Below are positions 8,282 to 16,929 of a DNA stretch of 64,000 nucleotides, piece after piece; position 1 is the stretch's first letter; the number at the start of each line of letters is the position of its first letter. The position numbers and the translations under genes are program-made. The stretch comes from CAWIVH01 sp963839475. GTDB taxonomy: Bacteria; Acidobacteriota; UBA6911. The stretch is taken from positions 591,421-655,420 of the forward strand of contig CAWIVH010000020.1 in NCBI GenBank assembly GCA_963839475.1, in the 5' to 3' direction. Under the pieces are notes generated by a model that saw only the letters and a program-made list of their open reading frames with translations, was not told where the DNA came from and did no database searches.

Positions 8282-9826
8282 ATGCGGAAGATTAAGGAAA
8301 TCCTGCGTTTAAAGTTCAATCTCGGTCTCAAGGACCGAGTTATCGCCCGAAGTTGCTCTATCCCGCGCAGCAGCATCGCAAACTACATTACCCGGGCCCA
8401 GGCGGCTGGTTTGAGCTGGCCGCTGCCGTCGGACCTGGATGATGCAGCATTGGAGAAACTGCTGTTTCCGGCAGTAGTCCCATGCTCCGATCGAAGGCGG
8501 TTACAGCTGCCCGACTTTCCAACAATCCATGCGGAGTTGCGGCGCCATAGGCACCTCACCCTGCAACTCCTCTGGCAGGAGTACAAGGAGAACAACCCGA
8601 ACGGATATCAATACAGCCGCTTCTGCGAGCTATACAACCGCTGGGCTCAGAAGCTCGATGTTGTTCTCCGTCAGGAACACCGCGCCGGCGAGCGGTTGTT
8701 CGTCGACCATGCCGGCCCGACGGTTCCGGTCCTTGATCGTGAGACAGGCGAGCTTCGGGAGGCATCCATTTTTGTCGCCGTGCTGGGCGCCAGCAATTAC
8801 ACCTATGCCGAGGCGACCTGGAAACGGGACCTTCCCGCCTGGATCGGTTCTCATACCCGGGCGCTGGAGTTCCTCAACGGTGTTACGACGATCATCGTCC
8901 CGGACAACTGGAAAGCGGGAGTCCAGGATGCCTGCTATTACGAACCGGATCTGAATCCGACCTACCGGGATTTTGCCGATCATTACGGTACGGTGATCAT
9001 CCCTGCCCGGGTCAGAAAACCACGCGACAAAGCGAAAGTTGAGAATGGAGTTCTGGTGGTCGAACGCTGGATTCTGGCGGCCTTGAGGCATCGAAGTTTC
9101 TTCAGCCTAGCCGAACTGAATGAAGCGATTCGCGAGCTTCTTGTCAAACTCAACCAGAGGAAGTTCCGGAAACTGGATACGACGCGTGCCAAGTTATTCG
9201 AAGAGCTGGAAAGGCCGGCGCTCAAGCCGTTGCCAGCAGAACCTTTCACCTTCGCCGAATGGAAGAAGGCACGGGTTCACCCCGATTACCACATCGAGAT
9301 CGAACGACACTACTACAGTGTCTCCTACCAACTCGTAGGAGAACAAGTCGAGGCTCGTTTTTCGGAGACGATCGTCGAGATTTTCCACAAGGGACAGCGG
9401 ATCACGACACATGCCCGCAGTTTTATGGAAGGTAGGCATACAACCCGGCCTGAACATCGGCCGAAGAAACATCAGGATCTTGTATGGACCTCGTCCCGGT
9501 TAACAGATAAAGGCAAAGCCGTCGGCCCGTCTACTGCCTCCATTCTCGAACGGATTATGCAGACCAGGAAGTATCCGGAACTTGGCTACCGTGCCTGCAT
9601 GGGTGTTCTGCGTCTCGCGAAGGGGTTCACAGATGAACGCTTGGAAGCAGCCTGCCGGCGTGCACTGGTGTTGAATATCAGCTCCTACCAAAGCATCAAG
9701 TCGATCCTCAAGAAAGGACTCGATCGTCAGGATCTGGAACCGGCCGCCGTACCGGCGATTCATGCTCAAGTCCACGTCAATGTCCGGGGTGCCGATTATT
9801 ACCGCGAGAGCAAGGAGGTGGTCTAA
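8282..9826 (+). CDS. istA: IS21-family transposase IstA
   Basis: It cuts and joins DNA during transposition. The start ATG at 8282 was chosen for the perfect AAGGAGG 6 nt upstream; a frame opening at 8261 has none. The product has 514 residues. An N-terminal helix-turn-helix (about 1-45) reads IKEILRLKFNLGLKDRVIAR. An RNase-H-like DDE core has aspartates in LFVDHAG (about residue 142) and VPDNWKAGV (about 208) and a glutamate in KAKVENGV (about 254). A C-terminal beta-rich Mu-C-like region holds HYYSVSYQLVG. All catalytic residues and the full length are present, so it looks functional. It overlaps istB by one base (TAATG). Confidence 0.95.
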   Translation: MRKIKEILRLKFNLGLKDRVIARSCSIPRSSIANYITRAQAAGLSWPLPSDLDDAALEKLLFPAVVPCSDRRRLQLPDFPTIHAELRRHRHLTLQLLWQEYKENNPNGYQYSRFCELYNRWAQKLDVVLRQEHRAGERLFVDHAGPTVPVLDRETGELREASIFVAVLGASNYTYAEATWKRDLPAWIGSHTRALEFLNGVTTIIVPDNWKAGVQDACYYEPDLNPTYRDFADHYGTVIIPARVRKPRDKAKVENGVLVVERWILAALRHRSFFSLAELNEAIRELLVKLNQRKFRKLDTTRAKLFEELERPALKPLPAEPFTFAEWKKARVHPDYHIEIERHYYSVSYQLVGEQVEARFSETIVEIFHKGQRITTHARSFMEGRHTTRPEHRPKKHQDLVWTSSRLTDKGKAVGPSTASILERIMQTRKYPELGYRACMGVLRLAKGFTDERLEAACRRALVLNISSYQSIKSILKKGLDRQDLEPAAVPAIHAQVHVNVRGADYYRESKEVV

Positions 9827-11385
9827 TGCTGCGTGAACAGACCTTTGAAAAGCTCTACAGCCTGAAATTCCACGGCATGGCACAGGCACTCCAGGAACAA
9901 CTCAATAACCCCGATGCAGCAGCACTCGGCTTTGAAGAGCGTCTCGCCATGCTGATCGACGCACAATGGCAATGGCGGGAAAACCGGGCCATGACGGTCA
10001 GGTTAAGCCAGGCGAAGCTCAAGAAGCCCGCATCCATGGAGGACGTTAACTACCGCCATCCGCGACAGCTGGACCGGGCCATGTTTCGAGGCTTGGCTTC
10101 CTCTGATTGGGTGCGTCAGCATCACAACATTACGATCACCGGCCCGGCCGGAATCGGCAAGACCTGGCTCTGCTGTGCTCTGCTCGAAAAGGCCTGCCGG
10201 AGCGGGTTCAGTGCCCGCTATGCCTCGGCATCGAAGTTCTTCCGTCAACTCGGCTTGGCATACGGAGACGGCAGCTTCGACCGGATGTTGTCGAAGCTGG
10301 CAAAGACCGATGTGGTTGCCATCGACGATTGGGGCCTGGCGCCCATGACGGACATGGAACGTCGCCACTTCCTCGAGGTTCTCGAAGACCGGTGCGAGGT
10401 GCGTTCGACGATCCTGACCAGCCAGTATCCCGTCAAAACCTGGCACGACCTCGTCGGCAGCCCTACGCTCGCCGATGCCATCATGGAGCGGGTTCTCTCG
10501 AACAGTCACAAGATCGAGTTGATGGGCGAGACGATGCGTCCTGTGAATAAGGAGCCCGGTGGCTCGGAGACCAAGGGACTCTCCGGATGCTTCCTCCAAA
10601 AAATCATCCCGATCAGGATCAAAGGAGGAGGAATCATGACCCTGTCTCCGTTGACCCTCAAGAATCCGAAAGGATGGTTTGCCGCAGGTGCCGAAGTTGA
10701 AAGGGCGCTCATTCTTCTCTCTGACGGCGCTTTCAAGCTTTTTATCCATATCTGTTTAAATGCCCGGCGCGACACTGCGATCCTGGAAAGCAGTCAGACC
10801 GATCTTTCCCGGAACTTGAAGAAATCCCAGGGCGCTATCCGGAATAATCTCCGAGAACTGGAAGCCAAGGGTGTCTGCCGCTTACAGTTCACTCGCAATC
10901 CACACGGGTGTGGTTTCGTGGAAATCAAGGAAGCGTTCTGGCCCTACCAGAGGATATCCGAGGCGGCGCCCGACGACGCTGCGGATTCCTTTGTGGCTGC
11001 GGTGAAAAAGCTCCTCCAGGATCGCGCCTGTGTGCACACGACGTTCTCGGTTTCCGACGAAATCCTGGCGCGAGATTGGTTTGCCCGGGAGATCCCACTT
11101 AAACGAATCGAGCAGGCAGTCCTGATGGGATGCACCCGAAAGTATGTTTCCTGGCGCAACAACCAGACTCGAACCCCCATCGGCAGCCTCAGATATTTTG
11201 AGTCGGTCCTGGCAGAACTGGAGGGACAGGCCATCGACCCGGAATACTGGGGTTATCTACGTCACAGGATGGAGCGCATGGAGAAGTTGTGGAAAGATAG
11301 CCACGAAAAACCAGAGGGAATATCCGAAACCAATCATGCAGCGCAGAATCAGGAAAATCCTGTAGAAAAAACAACGGCTCACTGA
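9826..11385 (+). CDS. istB: IstB ATPase fused in frame to a winged-helix-like C-terminal domain
   Basis: Residues 1-245 are a normal IstB AAA+ transposition helper: Walker A GPAGIGKT at 106-113 and Walker B TDVVAIDDWG at 161-170. IstB usually stops near residue 250. Here the frame continues to 519. Residues 271-519 start with MTLSPLTLKNPKGWF and contain a helix-turn-helix-like segment (QTDLSRNLKKSQGAIRNNL, then LEAKGVCRLQF) resembling replication-initiator or MarR-type winged helices. AAAGGAGGAGG lies just before the internal ATG at 10636, so the tail may also be made alone. The extension may help target choice or regulation (inference). Confidence 0.88.
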   Translation: MLREQTFEKLYSLKFHGMAQALQEQLNNPDAAALGFEERLAMLIDAQWQWRENRAMTVRLSQAKLKKPASMEDVNYRHPRQLDRAMFRGLASSDWVRQHHNITITGPAGIGKTWLCCALLEKACRSGFSARYASASKFFRQLGLAYGDGSFDRMLSKLAKTDVVAIDDWGLAPMTDMERRHFLEVLEDRCEVRSTILTSQYPVKTWHDLVGSPTLADAIMERVLSNSHKIELMGETMRPVNKEPGGSETKGLSGCFLQKIIPIRIKGGGIMTLSPLTLKNPKGWFAAGAEVERALILLSDGAFKLFIHICLNARRDTAILESSQTDLSRNLKKSQGAIRNNLRELEAKGVCRLQFTRNPHGCGFVEIKEAFWPYQRISEAAPDDAADSFVAAVKKLLQDRACVHTTFSVSDEILARDWFAREIPLKRIEQAVLMGCTRKYVSWRNNQTRTPIGSLRYFESVLAELEGQAIDPEYWGYLRHRMERMEKLWKDSHEKPEGISETNHAAQNQENPVEKTTAH

Positions 11386-11570
11386 ACTGCCGGGAAAACT
11401 CATCACTTGGGGGAACTTAGTCAAGCGTTGACTGAGTTCCTCCGGCAAAAAGCAGAAAAGAGATGATATTTTTGAGATCTATCTCTGGTTTTATTGAACG
11501 AAGTTGGCCAGGTAAGGCAAGATGTTAACACTCCAGCGTCGCTTCGCTCCGAGGGGGTGGCCAACTTCCC

Positions 11571-11603
11571 CGGAATAGGTGGCCAACATGCCCGGAATAC
11601 ACA
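11571..11603. repeat. Right terminal inverted repeat of the IS21 element
   Basis: It contains GGTGGCCAACATGCCCGGAA and ends in ACACA, complementary to the left end at 8030-8062. The target copy CGTATGA follows at 11604-11610. Confidence 0.75.
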
Positions 11604-11818
11604 CGTATGATCGCGAAGTCCATATCAATCACAGGCGTAAGACGTAAATCCGGCGGTCGTGCGCGGAAGGCAGTCGTTCTTACGTCGGGAGATCTGCCAT
11701 GTGTCACGAGAACGTGACTGAGGGAGGCGTGATTCGACCTGACCGCATGGCAGAAGTCAGCAGCGAGCATAGTACCTGTGAAAACGGGGAAGGCTCAAAC
11801 GGTGTCCCGAAAGGGAAT

Positions 11819-11886
11819 AGCCGTGTACGGACCCGTACGCACGGTGGTGTGACAGGGAAAGCGGGCGACCGCCTACCTATGTCGAT
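11819..11886 (+). ncRNA. Group II intron domains V and VI
   Basis: Domain V: AGCCGTGTACG, loop GACC, then CGTAC, a two-base GC bulge and ACGGT. This is the canonical lower stem, bulge and upper stem. Domain VI: GACA pairs with TGTC at the base and GCGG with CCGC around the tetraloop GCGA, with unpaired A residues on the 3' side that could serve as the branch point. The segment is the most conserved part of the interrupted intron. Confidence 0.65.
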
Positions 11887-11940
11887 TGCCCTGAATAAGA
11901 TAGGTGCGCATTCCAGAAACGGAGAGTGTACCTGGTATTT

Positions 11941-14900
11941 TCAGAAGTTCTCCACCAGCCATACGTTGCTGCTCACCGCGAACGTCAGGAGAGCCAGGCG
12001 GCGGCCGTCCGGAGAAGGGATGCCCCATGACTGCCAGGCAGTCTGGGAATCTTGCCAGAGGACCTTGGCCTGTCCCTCCAGATCAATGTACAAAAGCCTC
12101 TGGCCCGGGAAACCTTGAACGCCGTTGCTGACAAACAGTCCCCTGCCGTCCGCTGCCCAGAACGGATTCGCGAGACTGCCCCAGCCCTTGACATTGACCT
12201 CATAGACCTCCCCGCTGGTCAACGGCAGGATCCGGAGGCGGCCTTCCTGTTCTAGAGTCTGGGTGAAGAATGCTATGTATGCTCCGTCGCGGGACAGATC
12301 CCAGCTGTAACGGTATTTATAGCCCGATTCCCCAAGGCCCACCCTGACGAGCTCCGGCCCCCTTCCTTTGACCGGGTCGAATGCCGAGAAGACGACCTGC
12401 CGTTCGTCCGGAGTTGTTTCGCTGAAGACACACAAAGATGCTGGAGACTGCACGCAGCTTAGGCCGCTAATCCCTTGTCCCTCCAACACCTTTTGCGGCG
12501 GCCCACCCAAGGCTGGGACTCGCATTATGCTCCAATGGACGGACCTGGGAATAGAATCAGCCGATGGCCGGTTCCTGATGCCGGACAAGTACAGAATCCA
12601 GAAGCCATCCGGGCTCAAGACCGGTTTCTCGACATAACCGGGGCCAGTGACAATCGGCTCGGCTGTTTCTTGATCGAGGACTTGCCTATAGATGCCCCAT
12701 GTACCGTTGCGATCCGATTGAAATAGGAGAGCCTTACTGTCCGGCATCCACTGCCCTGGGTAGTCGTTGGAATCATCCAGCGTCAAACGGCGCAAGTCTT
12801 TCAGCGTACGGTCTGCTTCTGCCAGCTCAGCGACGGAAACATCGGCTTGGAAGGAGCGCCTGGTTATGGCCAACTGTTTACCGTCCGCGGTTGCGCTAAT
12901 GCCGATCATCCTGAATCCAGGCCAGTTAGCAATCAACCGGGGGTTACCGGCTGGTTTGCCGAACCCCGGAACCAACCGGATTTCCCACAGCGTGCTCAAT
13001 TCAGGATTCGGTCCTGCCTCCAGCGTGTCGTAGACGAGGCGATCCCGCGGCAACCACAGGCACTTGACATTCGCATCGCACAAGCGCGGATCGCACACAA
13101 TGGTAGTCGCTTGGCTGCCTTCCAGGTCTCGACTCTCGATGCAACAACGGAGTTTGCCGGCCTCACGGCGGTATTTCACGTACGCGATTCTCCGGCTGTC
13201 CGGCGACCAGGCCGACCAAAAGAATCCTTCGTCTTCAGAGCCGGATACAAGTTGGCGTGGTTCCTCGCCCTGTGAGCCCATCAGACGGATTTCGCGGCTG
13301 CGAAGAAAGGCCGCACCGGTTCCATAAGCGATCCAGTTGCCGTCCGGCGAGACAGAAAACGGGACGGCATCGTCGCGGATCTTGCGCGGCGGCGCACCCC
13401 CGACTGAGAAGATCCAGGCGCTTCTGAATCCGCCGCGGCTGTGGCATGCCGCAACGAACCTTGTGCTGTCGGGAAACCATCCGTTTGGCCACCACGTGTC
13501 GAGGTCGGGAGCATACCCACGGGGTTGAGGAAAGTTGAGTGTTTCCCCGGTTTGAATGAGCTTCAGGTGCATTCCCCTTTGGTCGCTGTAGGCCAAGTAC
13601 TTCCCATCCGGCGAAATCGCACCCAGGTTAACAGAGTTTTCGGCGGGATTTGCAGTAAGCCGTCGTTGCTTCATTTCCGGCGGGGCCAGAGTCGTCCTGC
13701 GCGTGGCCAACCACGTGATTGAAGCGCCAATCGCAACCACGGCCAACGTTCCAGCGAGCAAGAGCCATCTGCGCTTCCGGCGCACTCGCATTGGCGCTTC
13801 AGGAATCGCAGTTGGGGATGAAAGTGCTGCAGCCACTCGGGCAGACTCTATCTGGTTTTTCAGGCGCTGAAGGTCCGCGCGCAGGTCGCCCGCCGTCTGG
13901 TAGCGCAGCTTACGGTCTTTCTCGAGTGCCTTATTGATGACCTTTTCCAGTCCCTCAGGCAGATCGGGGTTCAGCAGCACGGACGCGGTTGGATCCTTGT
14001 GGAGGATCGCATCGAAGGTGCCGATGAATGTATCCCCATCAAAGGGCTTGGTTCCGGTAGCCATTTCGTACAGGACAACACCCAGCGAGAAGAGGTCAGT
14101 CCTGGCGTCCAACTCCTTCCCCAGCGCCTGTTCGGGTGACATATAGTGCACAGTCCCCACGGCGGTGCCGGGACTGGTCAATGAGTCCTCGACTGTCTTG
14201 GTGGTAGCTGCGGATGTGACTAGGACCGGCCTTTCTTGCATGAGTTTTGCAAGCCCGAAATCGAGGATCTTGGCCTGCCCCGACCTCGCGATGAAAATGT
14301 TTGCCGGTTTGATGTCGCGATGAATAATCCCTTTCTCGTGCGCCGCCTCAAGGCCGTCGGCCATCTGGATTGCGAGATTGAGAATCTCGTCCGTGTCGAG
14401 CGGCTTTCCCTGGATGTGGTGCTTGAGTATCTTCCCTTCGAGGAACTCCATGGCAATGAAGTGCTGACCATCCTGCTGGTCAATATCGTGGATGGTGCAG
14501 ATATTGGGGTGATTAAGGGCCGAAGCAGCCTGTGCCTCACGCTCGAATCTCTCAAGAGCACGGCGATCTCGGGACAGCTCTTCGGGCAATAACTTCAGCG
14601 CGACCGGGCGCCTTAGCTTTGTGTCCTCGGCCTTGTAAACAACGCCCATGCCGCCTTCGCCGATCTTCTCCGTGATGCGGTAATGCATGAGAGTCCGGCC
14701 CGTCAGGTCCGGTTGCGGTTCTCGCGCCTTTTCCTCCGCCAACTCTCTCGCGACGACTTCGCGCGCCGATGCTTCGAGGAAGCCCTGTAAGCTCACATCA
14801 TGTGCGAGCGCCAATTGGACATCTCTGAGAAGCGAGTCGTCCCCGGCGCACGCTTGTTCCAGGAAGGATTTGCATTGGTCCGGTTCGCATGCGCGCGCTG

Positions 14901-14943
14901 CTTCAAGAATCCGTTCGATCTTCTGCAACCGCTCAGGATTCAT
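11941..14943 (-). CDS. Membrane serine/threonine kinase with TolB/WD40-like propeller
   Basis: The product has 1000 residues. ATG 14943 overlaps the stop of the upstream sigma factor gene as ATGA, which fixes the start. Kinase domain about 88-370: GEGGMG 95-100, Lys117 (VALKLLP), HRDIKPAN from 208, DFG 228-230, MSPEQ near 275. A membrane segment near 400-420 (WLLLAGTLAVVAIGASITWL) precedes a propeller of about 570 residues with blades such as ISPDGKYLAYSD, VSPDGNWIAYGT and WSPDSRRIAYVK. The product ends VWLVENF. The kinase is predicted to be inside the cell and the propeller outside or periplasmic, where it could sense a ligand. Coupling to the ECF sigma factor suggests phosphorylation-controlled transcription (inference from the ECF-kinase pairs known in other phyla). 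Confidence 0.93.
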   Translation of the reverse strand: MNPERLQKIERILEAARACEPDQCKSFLEQACAGDDSLLRDVQLALAHDVSLQGFLEASAREVVARELAEEKAREPQPDLTGRTLMHYRITEKIGEGGMGVVYKAEDTKLRRPVALKLLPEELSRDRRALERFEREAQAASALNHPNICTIHDIDQQDGQHFIAMEFLEGKILKHHIQGKPLDTDEILNLAIQMADGLEAAHEKGIIHRDIKPANIFIARSGQAKILDFGLAKLMQERPVLVTSAATTKTVEDSLTSPGTAVGTVHYMSPEQALGKELDARTDLFSLGVVLYEMATGTKPFDGDTFIGTFDAILHKDPTASVLLNPDLPEGLEKVINKALEKDRKLRYQTAGDLRADLQRLKNQIESARVAAALSSPTAIPEAPMRVRRKRRWLLLAGTLAVVAIGASITWLATRRTTLAPPEMKQRRLTANPAENSVNLGAISPDGKYLAYSDQRGMHLKLIQTGETLNFPQPRGYAPDLDTWWPNGWFPDSTRFVAACHSRGGFRSAWIFSVGGAPPRKIRDDAVPFSVSPDGNWIAYGTGAAFLRSREIRLMGSQGEEPRQLVSGSEDEGFFWSAWSPDSRRIAYVKYRREAGKLRCCIESRDLEGSQATTIVCDPRLCDANVKCLWLPRDRLVYDTLEAGPNPELSTLWEIRLVPGFGKPAGNPRLIANWPGFRMIGISATADGKQLAITRRSFQADVSVAELAEADRTLKDLRRLTLDDSNDYPGQWMPDSKALLFQSDRNGTWGIYRQVLDQETAEPIVTGPGYVEKPVLSPDGFWILYLSGIRNRPSADSIPRSVHWSIMRVPALGGPPQKVLEGQGISGLSCVQSPASLCVFSETTPDERQVVFSAFDPVKGRGPELVRVGLGESGYKYRYSWDLSRDGAYIAFFTQTLEQEGRLRILPLTSGEVYEVNVKGWGSLANPFWAADGRGLFVSNGVQGFPGQRLLYIDLEGQAKVLWQDSQTAWQSWGIPSPDGRRLALLTFAVSSNVWLVENF

Positions 14944-15518
14944 CGTGTCCCACCACGCTGCATTTCCAACCACAACCAGAGCTTCGCCGATTTCCAGTCG
15001 CGCAAGACAGTATCGGAGGAAATCCCCAATGCCTCCGCAGTTTCATCCTCGGTCATGCCCCCGAAGAAGCGCAATTCCACAACCTTTGCCTTTCTCTGAT
15101 CAACCACGGCAAGCCGGCTGAGGGCTTCATCCAGTTCGATCAAGTTCCGGTCGGGACGAGGCGATATCACGGCCCCCTCATCGAGAGGTAGCTTTCGCAC
15201 GTTGCCTCCGCGCTTCTTGCTGCTGCGCGCCCGGGCAAACTCGACCAGGATGCGCCGCATCAGGCCGGCGCAGACGGCGAGGAAGTGAGCCCGGCACTCG
15301 TAGCCAACCTGACCCGCGTTCATAAGCCTGAGGTAGGCCTCGTGCACCAGCGCCGTGGTCTGGAGGGTTTTGTTCGCCCATTCCTGAACCATGTAGTAGT
15401 GGGCCAGGCGATGGAGTTCATCGTAAACGATGGGGATGATCTGATTGAGTGCCCCCTCGTCGCCGTGGCGCCAGGCTTGCAGAAGTTGAGTGACTTCCTG
15501 TGAAGACCGCATATGCAT
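14940..15518 (-). CDS. ECF-family RNA polymerase sigma factor (TIGR02999-like)
   Basis: The product has 192 residues. Region 2 is recognisable in IPIVYDELHRLAHYYM and TALVHEAYLRLMNAG. Region 4 is in VVELRFFGGMTEDETAEALG followed by SSDTVLRDWKSAKLWL. It lacks an obvious anti-sigma neighbour; a kinase gene overlaps its end by 4 bases instead. AGGGGG lies upstream of two possible starts (15518 and 15512). Divergent from it, across about 216 bp with palindromes, is a secreted HExxH protein. The same three-gene layout recurs at 23189-27667. Confidence 0.93.
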   Translation of the reverse strand: MHMRSSQEVTQLLQAWRHGDEGALNQIIPIVYDELHRLAHYYMVQEWANKTLQTTALVHEAYLRLMNAGQVGYECRAHFLAVCAGLMRRILVEFARARSSKKRGGNVRKLPLDEGAVISPRPDRNLIELDEALSRLAVVDQRKAKVVELRFFGGMTEDETAEALGISSDTVLRDWKSAKLWLWLEMQRGGTR

Positions 15519-15549
15519 GAGCCCCCTGCGGGTAAGCCGACTTGGAAGT

Positions 15550-15599
15550 GGGTGTGATCATACACCCAATGAGGGCAATGGGTGGTTGCCTCAACCCAT
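15550..15599. promoter_or_regulatory. Two adjacent palindromes in the divergent sigma/HExxH intergenic region
   Basis: GGGTGT and ACACCC form an inverted repeat at 15550-15567 around GATCAT. A second one at 15578-15599 pairs ATGG/CCAT and GGTTG/CAACC. Both share the GGGTG/CACCC theme. They lie between divergent starts at 15518 and 15735, where a regulator could control both genes. No matching sequence was seen at the second locus. Confidence 0.35.
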
Positions 15600-15734
15600 G
15601 ATTGGGAGTGGTGAAACTTCGTCTTCAAAGGGTGCTGGCCGGAAATAAATCTGGATGTCATGCGGGTATCTCGCCGTGGTTTTCGCAAATAGGGGCCGTG
15701 GGCGGAAAAACAAGGCCGCCCAAGGAAGGGCCCC

Positions 15735-16493
15735 ATGGCAAACCGGTCAGTCTTATGGATAACCGCACTGATGTTGGTCTCCACCCTGGATAGGCTTATG
15801 GCACAAACGACGAATCAGCCGCATGAAGCTTCGCTTGTTTCAAACTCAGGAACTGATATTTCATCTTTCATCCGCACAGACAGGCTCTCTGGAAAGCAAC
15901 TGCACACATGGCAATCCATCCGAGATATTGTTTCTGCGAAAGACGCATCGGGCACCTTCAAACATCCGAAACTCCGTGAGCTCTGGCAAAAGGCTGAGGA
16001 GAGCGGGTATGCGTTTTATATCGAGTTTCGCAAGCCGTCGTTTCGTTACGATCCCGCTGTCGGCGAGTTTTATACTGAAAAGTCCGATTCCAGCAATAAA
16101 AAGCCTGCGGCGGTCATCTGGCTTTTCCTATCTGTGATTGACCACGTGCAGGTAGACCCTAGAATTCAAAAGAAACTTGGATTTATTCCCTTCCTGGGAT
16201 TGAGCAAGACCGAGCGCTATGCCGAAGTTCTCGGACATGAATTGTCGCATGCAGTATGGGTATTGGCCAATCCAAATCTGACGAAGTTATGCGAGCGATC
16301 CGTGAATACTAATGCAAAGAAATCAGACTTCCATGGGCAAACGTATAACAATGATTTCTCAGACATGGAGATGCGTGAGCGCCGGATCAAACTGGAGTCA
16401 TTCATGGGAGATCTGGAGATGCGGGCGCGCGCAACCGAATCAGAGATCTCGGAAGAGTTGCGCGCCGGCCGCAGAAAAGTGAAGCCATTCTAG
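15735..16493 (+). CDS. Secreted HExxH protein, putative zinc metallopeptidase
   Basis: The product has 252 residues with an N-terminal signal peptide ending near LMAQ (residue 24). The motif VLGHELSHAVW contains HExxH at 168-172, which suggests zinc binding; a clear third ligand is not evident. A paralogue at 26882 shares four blocks: a T-D-R-L segment, WQSI..IVS, HPKLR.LW, and ERYA.VLGHEL.HA. Both paralogues sit divergently upstream of an ECF sigma factor followed by a kinase-propeller. The protein could process or be the ligand of the sensor system (inference). AAGGAAGG precedes the ATG at a good distance. I do not recognise a named peptidase family. Confidence 0.8.
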   Translation: MANRSVLWITALMLVSTLDRLMAQTTNQPHEASLVSNSGTDISSFIRTDRLSGKQLHTWQSIRDIVSAKDASGTFKHPKLRELWQKAEESGYAFYIEFRKPSFRYDPAVGEFYTEKSDSSNKKPAAVIWLFLSVIDHVQVDPRIQKKLGFIPFLGLSKTERYAEVLGHELSHAVWVLANPNLTKLCERSVNTNAKKSDFHGQTYNNDFSDMEMRERRIKLESFMGDLEMRARATESEISEELRAGRRKVKPF

Positions 16494-16929
16494 GGCGGAT
16501 TCCCCCTGATCAATGCATGCCAATCGCCGAGCGAGTCGTGCCTATGCGAATTGAGGCGGAGGACCGCTCAGTGGAAGTTCTAAGGAAGGATTGGCTTCCG
16601 TCGCACTGTTGTCCATCCTGCAAGCATGTCAACTGATATGCCTGGAGAGAGCGGCTAGCTATTTGAAAGCTTAGGCTTCAATCGCATCTTACTGATCGAA
16701 CCGCACAGTCTCGCGTCGCATACTCCCTCTTCAATTCTGCGCATATTGCGACGCGCTCTCCGATCCCTAAAACATGCCATTAGGTTCAAACTCCCACGAA
16801 ACGGGCTTCTTTTCCTTTACATCAATGGCATAGCCGTTCTAAAGACGGATCCGGTGCGATCTCCCAGAAGGCGACTTCGCGGGACCTTTAAGGCCGGAAG
16901 TGCGATATTACAACTCTAGCAATTTCAGA
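16494..16929. other. Intergenic region, convergent genes
   Basis: About 436 bp between two convergent genes. No gene found. The segment at 16789-16820 (GTTCAAACTCCCACGAAACG and on to GGGCTT) resembles the sequence just before the duplicated small-protein unit at 27785, hinting at a dispersed intergenic repeat. No clear terminator. Confidence 0.4.

Larger units (their letters stand above)
8030..11603 (+). mobile_element. Complete IS21-family insertion sequence (3574 bp)
   Basis: It has istA and istB in the usual 1-base-overlap order, matching ends and a 7-bp target duplication. The left end (8030-8062, starting TGCGTTTTCCGGGGCA) and the right end (11571-11603, ending GGAATACACA) are inverted repeats, identical at most positions. 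Both begin with TG and share the core GTTGGCC. IS21 elements are normally about 2-2.5 kb; the excess comes from a long in-frame extension of istB. It inserted into a group II intron, splitting the likely domain I. Confidence 0.88.
7847..11886 (+). mobile_element. ORF-less group IIC-like intron, interrupted by an IS21-family element
   Basis: The left end GTGTG fits the group II 5' consensus GUGYG and sits just after a terminator hairpin. The right end has a domain V-like hairpin (11819-11846): GCCGT pairs with ACGGT, GTACG with CGTAC, with a 2-nt GC bulge and an AGC at the base. A domain VI-like stem with loop GCGA (GCGG/CCGC) follows, and the end is GTCGAT, which matches the 3' AY rule. Removing the IS21 element and one target copy leaves about 460 nt. 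That is enough for domains I-III plus V-VI but has no reverse transcriptase. The remaining frames show no RT motifs. Confidence 0.7.

Noticed and set aside
11699..12118. 139-codon frame inside the intron region
   Set aside because: Considered as a reverse transcriptase remnant, but there are no RT motifs, and the RNA domain V/VI structure explains the sequence.
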